A stretch of DNA of 64,000 bases, from positions 3,534,001-3,598,000 of the forward strand of contig JACGCM010001844.1 in NCBI GenBank assembly GCA_014058105.1, read 5' to 3'. This document shows, one piece after another, positions 55,961 to 64,000 of the stretch. The notes under the pieces are model-generated. The model was not told where the DNA came from. It made no database searches and saw only the letters and a list, made by a program, of their open reading frames with translations. The DNA is from Kingdonia uniflora. Its lineage: Eukaryota; Streptophyta; Magnoliopsida; Ranunculales; Circaeasteraceae. Position 1 is the stretch's first letter. Each line of letters begins with the position of its first letter. The position numbers and the translations under genes were made by a program.

Positions 55961-57500
55961 TTGATGGACCTAGCAGAGGTACATTCATCAGAACTAAGTT
56001 GGTTCAATACGAGAAAGACGCTCTCATCCAGTTCCTGCAACTCATTCGAGACGTCTTTGCATGGTCTTTCAAAGAAATGCCCAGAGTCGATCAAGTTATG
56101 GCTTGGCACAAGCTAGCCATCAACGCTATCGCCCCAGCGGTCAAACAGAAACAGCGACAACTCTCATCTCGCCTTCGAGATGAAGTTAACGCCGATATCG
56201 AGAAATTGATTAAAGTAGGATTTATTCGAGAAGCTAAGTACCCGGACTGGATATCCAACATTTTCGTTGTCCCAAAGAAGAACGAAAAAGTTCGCGTTTG
56301 CGTAGATTTCACAGATCTGAACAAACATACCCCAAAGGACAGTTTTCCTCTTCCCAGCATTTATCAGATCCTCAATTCTACTGCAGACCATGATCTCCTA
56401 TCTATGATGGACGTTGCTTTAGGATATAACCAAATACCACTTCTAGAAGAAGATCAAGAGAAGACAACATTCATCACCAAAAGTGGCCTTTACAGTTACA
56501 AAGTGATGCCCTTTCGGGCTCAAGAACGCAGGGGTTACATACCAACGATTGATGACTGCTATGTTCAAAGCACACCTGGGAAAAATTGCTGAAGTCTGCA
56601 TCGATGATCTCTTATGCAAAAGCATATAGCCAGAAAATCACCTCTCAGATCTCAGCACAATATTCAGCATCCTTCAATCTTACAGAATGCATCTCAACCC
56701 AGATAAATGTCAATTCGGGGTACATTCCGACCGCTTCCTACGCCACCTCATCAGCAAGAAATGGATTGAGGCTGATCCATATCAGATCCACGCTCTCCTC
56801 GACATGCCTTCTCTAAAGACAACAAAGGACGTTCAAAAAATTGTTGGCAAGATTGCCGCGATCAACCGTTTTGTCTCCAAATCTTCAGACCGCTGCCGTT
56901 GGCTATTCCTGTTACTCCGAGGATGTACCAAACGAGGAAAGGTCCAGCCAACCGCAGAAGTCACATGGACACCAAAATGTGAAGTAGCTTTTCAGAATCT
57001 CAAAATCTATTTGGGGAGGTCTTCCATAATGAGTACCCCAGTAGGTAATGAGGAACTGATAATCTACTTAGCAGTCAACGATACTTCTCTCAGCCCGATT
57101 CTCATTCGCCTGGAAGGGAAAATCTAGAAACCAGTCTTCATCAGCAAAACACTAACACCAGCCGAAACAAGGTACTCTAAAATTAAGAAACTTCTTCTCA
57201 TCCATGTTTACACTTCGCAGAAACTCAAGCACTACTTCCAAGCGCATTCTGTCAAAGTGATGATGAAGTACCCACTTTGGGAACTTTTGTCCAGAAAAGA
57301 GAAGTCACAAAGAGTACAACAATGGTCAGTTAGTTTGGGTGAACATGATATCAAGTTCGAACAACGTCATTCCGAGAAAGGTTAGGCCGTTGCCAATTTC
57401 CTTGCGAATTTTCCAGTAGAAGATCCCGAGTGGGAGGAGCACAACCCAGACCTTACCGAAAGCGCGCCAGAACATCCAACTCCCAAGCTATTCGATGAAT
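55961..57500 (+). pseudogene. Element E reverse transcriptase and RNase H
   Basis: A 197-codon open frame (55999-56592) covers the pre-RT linker and most RT fingers and palm: FLQLIRDVFAWSFKEMP, FIREAKYPDWISNIFVVPKK, VCVDFTDLNKHTPKDSFPLP and DEDQEKTTFITKSGLY-like blocks. A frameshift near 56516 precedes the catalytic CIDD at 56597-56608 (Cys for Tyr, as in D). A 146-codon frame (56687-57127) holds the connection and RNase H start (DKCQFGVHSDRFL, NEELIIYLAV). RNase H continues with KIKKLLL and LGEHDIKFEQRHSEKG to about 57500. Confidence 0.78.
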
Positions 57501-57517
57501 GAGCTGACTGGATCACT

Positions 57518-59207
57518 TTGTCAGGGTGGAGGCTTCTCACAGATAGATCAGCAGGACCAACAGGGTCAGGAATCGAGATTATTTTGATTACCCCTTCAAA
57601 TGACAGAATTGGGAAATCAATCTGCTTAGATTTTGAGGCCTCAAATAATGTCACCGAGTATGAAGCTCTCATTCATGGATTTGACCTCGCCCTTGAGCTC
57701 GATGTCCCCAAACTCTCAGTTTACACAGATTCATTACTCATCGTTCATCATTAATCTGAGCAGTACAAGAAGAATGGGAAGATGATCGATTGCGCAGCCC
57801 TCGTTGTAGATAGGATGAGTAAGTTCGCGAAAACAACCCTCAAATATCTTCCTCGAGGCAAAAATAGATATGCCGATTCCTTGGCATATCTAGCCAGGGT
57901 TTGGGTACAGAAGCTCGAGATCTCCAAATCAAAATCATTTCAACCCCCAACATTGATTGCATATCAGTATGCACGATCAACACTGGGGGCGATAAAGGGG
58001 GAAACGACGATTTTCGAAAGCCTTTCTTAGATTACCTCGGCGTCGACAACAAATGCGACAGAGCACTTCCAACAGATCCGAAGGAACGCAGACAGCTGAT
58101 CAGCAACTCGAAGCATTACATTACTCAAAATGGCATGCTTTACCGCCTATCTGCTACAGGGACTTACCTCAAGTGCCTCTCAAAGTCAAAAGCAGACGAA
58201 CTACTCTGCAAACTACAAGAAGGAACTTATAGCTCCCACCTTGTACGTAGATCACTAGCAAACCGAGCAATAACTCAAGGAGTATTTTGGCCCAGGATGT
58301 GCAAGCAAGCAGAAGAGTAATCCCGCAGATGCGATACCTGCTAGAGACATGGAAATATGATACGTGCCCCTGCACTCGAGCTCTATGCAAGCAAGGTTTT
58401 CTGGCCATTCAAAAGATGGGCACTAAACCTCATCGAATTCCCTAATTCTCCAGGTAATCGCCGCCACCTACTCATAGCTACCGATTAGCAATTCAAAAGA
58501 TGGCCCTACTTTAAATAATGGGTATAAGCAATTCTGCTATGTCAAACTAGAGAAGAAGATGTCATCTCTTTTATCTGGAACCACATAATCACGCGATTCG
58601 AGTACCCCCACCTAATTCGTATCGATAACGGGCCCCAATTCATGGGAGATAAGGTTATTCCTTCTTAAATCACCATAATATCATCCATTCACCATCAAAT
58701 CCACACTATCCTCAAGGAAATGGCCAAACGGAAATCACCAACAAAACCATCGTGGATGGACTCAAAATACGGCTTCACTCACAGAAAAAAGGAAATTGGT
58801 TTTGCGAACTACCTCACATCCTGTAGGCATATCAAGCCACTCCCCGACAGTCTACTAGGTGTACCTTCTGAATATCATCATCCAGTTCGGGATTACGAGC
58901 TAACTGACGAGGAAAATGAGTTCAAATTGGCTTGCAACCTTAATATGATAGATGAAACCAGGGAGCGCGTCATCGCTAACCTAGGTCGATATCATCATAT
59001 GCTGGCCAGGTCGTACAATAACCGAGTCAGGTGTTGTACTTTCCAAATCAAAGATCTCGTCCTCTGAGAAATTCTTCAACATCGCAAAGAGCCTTACGCT
59101 GGAAAATTAGCCGACAATTGGGAGGGTTCATTCATTATCACAGGTCTCTCAGGCCTGGGATCATACTATCTCATGACAAAAGAGGGAGTCCCCATTTCAA
59201 ATCCTTG
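57518..59207 (+). pseudogene. Element E second RNase H and integrase
   Basis: The second RNase H (57518-57890) has LLTDRSAGPTGSGIEIIL, NNVTEYEALIHGFDL and VYTDSLLIVHH, so D, E and D are present although Arg follows the first Asp. The linker (57901-58320) has CTINTGGDKGG. The integrase zinc domain reads GTYSSHLVRRSLANRAITQGVFWPRM then CDTC. In the core the first Asp motif is degraded (WALNLIEFP), RIDNGPQF is kept, and the DNA still encodes GQTEITNK. The C-terminal part (58720-59067) has EYHHPVRDYELTDEENEFKLACN. A local duplication of attcaaaagatggg near 58408 and 58488 breaks the core. Confidence 0.75.
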
Positions 59208-59472
59208 AAGCACTAGACGACTGAAACGATACTATCGTCAATCGTCTTACTTCTCCATCTCCATGTGTCGCTATTTGTTTTCAATTCCAAAAGTGAGATT
59301 CTTATCTCCATCCAATATAAATTCTGAACTTATCAATGAAAGTTTTCTTTTGCATAATGTCAATCTCTTTACAAAATAGCCATTCACATTCCACAAATTC
59401 AAGCATAGATAATACTAGCTTGCAATCAACATTCCACAAGTTTGATCAAGGAACTTCGTTGGCTTCTGCTAC
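59208..59472. other. Element E post-integrase spacer, no gene seen
   Basis: This short non-coding interval between the integrase stop and the 157-bp array contains the AT-rich end of the sense transcript region. No reading frame or structural RNA is evident. Confidence 0.4.
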
Positions 59473-60399
59473 TACATATCTACGAAGGTGGCAAGTGTAA
59501 AAACTTGTTCCACATCAAAGATCCAAACAAGAGATAAGACAAAGGTAATACTAGTCTTCATATTTTACAACTTGTTTGGTCTACTTTAGTAGGCTGGATC
59601 GAGGAGAATACTTGGTTCAACTAAATCTATACATATCTACAAAGGTGGTAAGTATAAAAACTTGTTCCACATCAAAGAGCCAAACAAGAGATAAGACAAA
59701 GATAATACTAGTCTTCATCTTTTACAACTTGTTTGGTCCACTTCAGTAGGCTGGACCGAGGATAACACTTGGTTCAACTGAATCTATACATATCTGGGAA
59801 GGTGGCAAGTATAAAAATTTGTTCCACATCAAAGAGCCAAACAAGAGATAAGACAAAGGTAATAATAAGCTTCATTTTTTACAACTTGTTTGGCCCACTT
59901 CAGTAGGCTGGATCGAAGATAACACTTGGTACAGCTGAATTTATACATATCTGCGAAGGTGGCAAGTGTAAGAACTTGTTCCACATCAAAGATCTATAGA
60001 AGAGATAAGACAATGCTAATACTAGTCTTCATCTTTTACAACTTGTTTGGTCCACTTCAGTAGGCTGGATCGAGGATAACACTTGGTTCAACTGAATCTA
60101 TACATCTCTGCGATCGTAGTACGTGTAAAAACTAGTTTAACATCAAAGACTCAGCCAGGCATAAGATAAGGCAATGGTCATACTAGTTTTCATCTCTTTC
60201 AATATGCCTGTAACATTTCTATAGTTCAAATCAAGTTTTAACTTGGTTTAACTCGACCCATCTCTGCGAGTAAAGCGAATGTAAAAGTTTGTTTTATATC
60301 AAAGACCACACCAGCACAAGATAAGGCAATGGTCATACTAGCTTTCATCTATAACAATGTATCTATGACAATTCTATTTATTTTCAGGTTAAAATCATA
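59473..60399. repeat. Element E tandem array, 157-bp period, about six units
   Basis: The marker tacatatct (or tacatctct) falls at 59473, 59630, 59787, 59944 and 60101, four intervals of exactly 157 bases. A sixth diverged unit begins near 60257. Units share ggtggcaagtgtaaaaactt, catcaaaga, aagacaaaggtaatactag and taggctggatcgagga. The last two units are more diverged. The array ends at the ORF-c stop codon. Related single or double units are in D, B and A. Tat-lineage 3' regions are known to carry such hypervariable repeats, which can give rise to satellite DNA. Confidence 0.85.
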
Positions 60400-63300
60400 C
60401 TACAAAAGATACTTTTCTACTAATGGAGTGTCAGCAATGTTTTCCCCCACATCATCAAGAGGTTTATCTCTCAGTTCGCGGGCCATAGTAGCTCTACATT
60501 GATCTATTGATTCAGCAGTTCGAGGGCCCAGTTGGGTCTCCATGGCGCCCAGACAGTTACCTTGATCTATCTTAGCTTCATAGGTGCATCCCTTATCCGA
60601 CCGAGTTTTGAGTAAGGTATCTTGTTCTGACTCAAATCTATTAACTTACTCTACAAAATATGTAACGATCACCCTTAACAGGGAAGATCGAGACACACCA
60701 GGTATTATCGATGTTGCAAATCTCTCCTTCAACCTCTCGAGGCGTACCTTTAACCTAGCATAATTATCTTTCCATTCAATTATTTCCGCATCAACCCTAT
60801 CATGATAAATGACATCTTCTTCTAATTTGGCAATATACTGCGCCGACTTCGCTAGGTTGGTGACTTCTAAGTCTACTACCCGAGCACGAAGTCTCACAAT
60901 TTATGCGTTCAACTATTCCCTAGCCGGCAAATCTTTCGGCAATTTCTCTTTCCCCTTCACTAGCAAATCCTTAGCTTTTATCTCCCCTTCCAAATTTTCT
61001 CCCTAATAAGAGTAGCATCCAGCTTATGCTGGCATTCCCTCAAATTTGCATTTTTCTTCTGAACATGCTTTTGAATTCGAGATACATCACTTTCTAGTTC
61101 TCTAATGTAACCTGAGAGACTAACAACATCCCCTCAAACTAGAGAAGTCTTAACCGCAGTTCTACTTCCCCCTGAACGCTCTCTAGCCTCAGCCTTCTTC
61201 GCATGAGCAATGGCTTGGTCCTTTTCTATTTTAAGCTGAGCCACTCTTTTGCTTAAATCGTCGTACTTTCTCTGCATCTCTCAGAATTCCATATCCTTGG
61301 CGGGGAGGGCTGTTTGCTAATGTTTTGCTGCGGCTTCCGAAGCCGATAGATTTTCTCGAGCTACCCTCAGCTCACCACCAATTTTGATTAATTTTTGTCT
61401 CATTCGTTCCAGATCGTTCCTACATCTTTGAAGCTCAGATAGAAATCTTTCCTCTGTTTGTTCTAGAGCTTAAATACGGTATTGAGCCGTGTCGGCCTGT
61501 TTACCCTTCACAGCCAACGCATCAACCTGACATTGAAGTTTCTCGGTACGTTCTGTTGCCGCAGATAAATCTTCTAATCCATTCTAAATTCTAGAATATT
61601 TCTCCCGACCTAACGAGTCAGGTTGGAGATGACCTAATTCAACTTCTCAAGTCTGAAATGCGCTTTTACGTATTGATCGTCTCTGTTCTCGTTCGCCTCC
61701 TTCATCCTATCGAACTGCTCCGCAAATTCCTGATTGCACATAAGTACGTGATCCTCAGGTGTGCGAGATGCATCCAATTCGACCTGGGACATATAACAAG
61801 ATTTAGTACAGTTCGATTCAAAGAGTATAATGCCTAACATATACATACAACATTCTAAGAGACTACGTGGTTTCTAAACATTTGTTCCCAAGTACTTTTA
61901 TATTAAAAGTTTGGAGTCCAATCTTAGATGAACACTTCATGAATCATCTTTCGACCTACAAGGTATACACTTTTGATATCTTATTCTGTATTAATAGCGT
62001 TGGATTTTTGCTATGCATTTTTATCCTATTTACTTAATTTAACGTTGGTGTAACATGAAAGTTGAACAACCTATTCCAATCAAACCTGCAACTCCGCTTG
62101 CACAGACAGCAGGGTTTTTGAGGTCTCTCTTTCCCTGGCAAGTCTAGATTCATGGTCATTTATCCTAAGACTCATCTCTCTAACTACCTATAAAAGATTT
62201 ATAAACAAAGTCAATATACAAAAGTTCCTTCCCCACGCAGAAGTTATACAACTTACAAAAATTCATGCAAATCACATGTCTACCCTACCTTCTCACTCCT
62301 ACCTTCTGGGAGCTCAACGTCGTCCCCTTGGTTATCAAGCACCGTTTGGGGGAAGACACCATCCAGACCATCCACGACCCCCAGTACTTTTGTTTCCTCC
62401 TCTTCTTCCTCAGCGTAGGTGTCAGCCTTAATGACATCTACCTCCTCTTGAGAGTAGCTCTTCAGCATCAAGTGACAACCTAGTCTATCACGCTCCTCAG
62501 CCATCTCGTATAAATTGGCCTTTTCCTTGACCTTGAACTGGCCGATCACCACAGCGTGAGCGGCCTTCAATTCCCTGACTTCTTTCAGGGCTTCAGTATT
62601 GGCTCGAGCCAGGTATTTCTCCAGCCCGCTCTTCGCCTTCTTCAGCTCAGATTCCTGTTCTTCTATGCCGAGCCAAATCCTCTTAGCAAGACGAGCAACC
62701 TACAAAACTTATATCGACCTCAGTTATTAGTTCAAAGTATATTAAACATTTCTATCTGATAATATAAACTTACCATCTGGCTTGTATCTTCCTTTCCTTG
62801 TAGAATCGTTAACCTAGCCCTTTCCTCGACCTCTTTGAGGTCATCCACTGAAGTAGATTGCCCCTCAGGGACCTTCTTCCTTGAGCCCGCCAAAGGCTCA
62901 ACCCTCTTCCTCTTCCCTTTTGCTACATCACCACTTCCAGTGGCACCAGAGGCTGGCGGAGCCTTTTTTATCTGTCTCTTAAAAAAAAATTGAACTATTT
63001 TGTTCGTCGCAAGGTTCGATTTAGCCGAACTGCCCAACCCTGGAGTCTTAGCTCGAGCCTCCTCTCCACTTATTTGCTTTCTGCCTTTATTGAGGCCCAC
63101 CATCAACCTGGTAGATTAAGCCTTTCAAACCTTGTTCAACCTACTATCAACTCTTTTCTTTCTACTCAGACCGAGTTCCCCTAAGACGAGTTCAAGTTCA
63201 GCCTCCTCCTCCGTAACTTCGTCCAATAGGGATTCTTTCTTTTCCACTGTAGACTTTATACCTGTAAAAACACATTTTACTGTCAACTACAATTGTTAAC

Positions 63301-64000
63301 GAAACATAACAATAATTATATTTATGCATGTCTATAATTACTTTGTTTTACATATCTAAATCGAAGGTCCAAAGGTTCTTCATCATCTCTTTGAAGGTAA
63401 TTACCCTTCACACAAATGATGTTGTCATTCCTGGTTCGACCTGCTGAATTCAGATCAAAAAAACGACGCCGAGTTACGCTCGCACAAAATTATGACCCCC
63501 CACTGGCCTTAAAATTCTTTACCCCATAAAGCTGCAGAATATCCTCAGGGGTTATCCTCCTCAATTTTTCCTTTGTTTCCCACCTTTCATTCAGATGGTC
63601 ACACACTGTTATTACCTCCCACATGTTCCCGTTCATTTGAGCATGACATGCCCCAATTGCATTCATAATCCCCTTCGCCAAATTGGTGAGGGGAAGGCTC
63701 AACCCATACTCTAATTGAGATAGGTAACACAAAAACCCTCCGAGAGGTCACTCCGGACATCCTCATCAAAATACTCTAACGAGATTAATTCATCTATACC
63801 CCTATCTCGTTTTTCTACCTCCAAATCTGCCAACAGATAAAAATACTCTTCCCCCTCCGCTGCCGTACAACCTCTAAACTGCCTACCGGCAAACTCTTCA
63901 CATTTACCACACTTCCCTCCTACAGCCACCTTGACTTTACAAAATTCTCTAAAGGAATCAGAATACGGAGGATAAGACACCAACTAACCAGGGAAACCCG
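60400..64000 (-). pseudogene. Antisense ORF-c, element E copy (best preserved; N-terminus beyond window)
   Basis: Read from the right edge: FPG-LVSYPPYSDSFREF and EEFAGRQFRGCTAAEGEEYFYLL (63983-63711), then CYLSQLEYGLSLPLTNLAKGIM, NMWEVITVCDHLNERWE and ITPEDILQLYGVKNF (63732-63490). A basic segment is at 63106-62770 (KGKRKRVEPLAGSRKK). An intron follows, cagatg/gtaagttt near 62774 and ttttgtag/gttgctcg near 62701, matching the intron in D. Coiled coils occupy about 62640-60700, including ERDRLGCHLMLKSYSQEEVD. The C-terminal block (VIVTYFVE, DQGNCLGAMETQLG) ends at the stop 60402-60400. Few stops remain. No enzyme motif is seen, and a structural or nucleic-acid-binding role is only a guess. 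Confidence 0.65.

Larger units (their letters stand above)
53075..64000 (+). mobile_element. Element E: plus-strand Tat-type retrotransposon, runs off the window
   Basis: The 5' LTR (53075-53605), primer site, gag, protease, RT, RNase H, second RNase H and integrase read left to right. A 157-bp tandem array and an antisense ORF-c on the minus strand follow. The 3' LTR and any ORF-a/b lie beyond 64000. The left flank pentamer is gctac (53070-53074). It interrupts element B in opposite orientation. Its RT segment and ORF-c are among the best preserved, suggesting it is a relatively young insertion here. Confidence 0.85.

Noticed and set aside
59473..60399. Possible CRISPR-like array of regular repeats
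   Set aside because: The units are 157-bp contiguous tandem repeats with no unique spacers, in plant DNA within a retrotransposon.
1..64000. tRNA, rRNA or conserved host protein genes
   Set aside because: I looked for cloverleaf-type and conserved housekeeping motifs and saw none that I could defend by eye. A tRNAscan or BLAST run would be decisive.

Overview
The window is repeat-rich, AT-rich plant nuclear DNA, probably from a eudicot. I see no intact single-copy host gene. Almost everything is decayed mobile DNA, several layers of it nested. The flowering-plant assignment rests on a plant MuDR-type transposase, four Tat-type Ty3/gypsy retrotransposons (second RNase H domain, antisense extra genes), a hAT-type MITE and an integrated caulimovirid-like pararetrovirus.

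Layout. (1) 1-4700: Mutator-like (MULE) transposase gene on the minus strand, with its 5' flank. (2) 4700-5310: unassigned flank. (3) 5311-16609: element A, a minus-strand Tat-type element with two 517-bp LTRs, broken gag and pol, and a 291-bp hAT-like MITE inside the integrase region. (4) 16610-17354: unassigned, compositionally different. (5) 17355-53074: element B, an older minus-strand Tat element split by two later insertions. The first is a rearranged endogenous pararetrovirus at 18931-29460, which sits in a TA microsatellite. The second is element D at 30548-44486, another minus-strand Tat element with 615/612-bp LTRs and a recognisable 5-bp target duplication. B resumes after D at 44487 and runs to 53074. 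(6) 53075-64000: element E, a plus-strand Tat element inserted in B's RT-upstream region. It runs off the right edge.

How the retrotransposon genes fit together. The sense strand of each Tat element carries gag, protease, RT, RNase H, a second RNase H and integrase. Between integrase and the 3' LTR, on the opposite strand, lies a cassette of up to three extra genes. ORF-a (about 145-170 codons) ends in a Gly/Arg-rich tail. ORF-b (about 117 codons) ends in a conserved CG..GH motif. ORF-c is a multi-exon gene with a folded N-terminal domain, coiled coils and a conserved C-terminal block. ORF-a and ORF-b occur in A, B and D, and ORF-c in A, B, D and E. Nearly every copy has its own upstream TATA-like box. 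ORF-c keeps GT...AG introns at matching places between copies. Tandem repeats of about 157-160 bp separate integrase from ORF-c in D and E.

Pararetrovirus. It contains a broken coding segment (N-terminal region, protease, RT, RNase H and a further C-terminal region) and a second segment that looks like a movement-protein gene. Three copies of a shared promoter/leader/primer-site region are present. Downstream of the primer site the copies diverge, which suggests a genome of more than one component. Two arms of about 2.0-2.2 kb face each other as an inverted repeat.

All coding regions carry stops and frameshifts. The best preserved are the ORF-c copy of element E, the 197-codon RT segment of E, and parts of element D. 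All reading was by eye. Domain names rest on motif recognition, and family assignments need a profile search.
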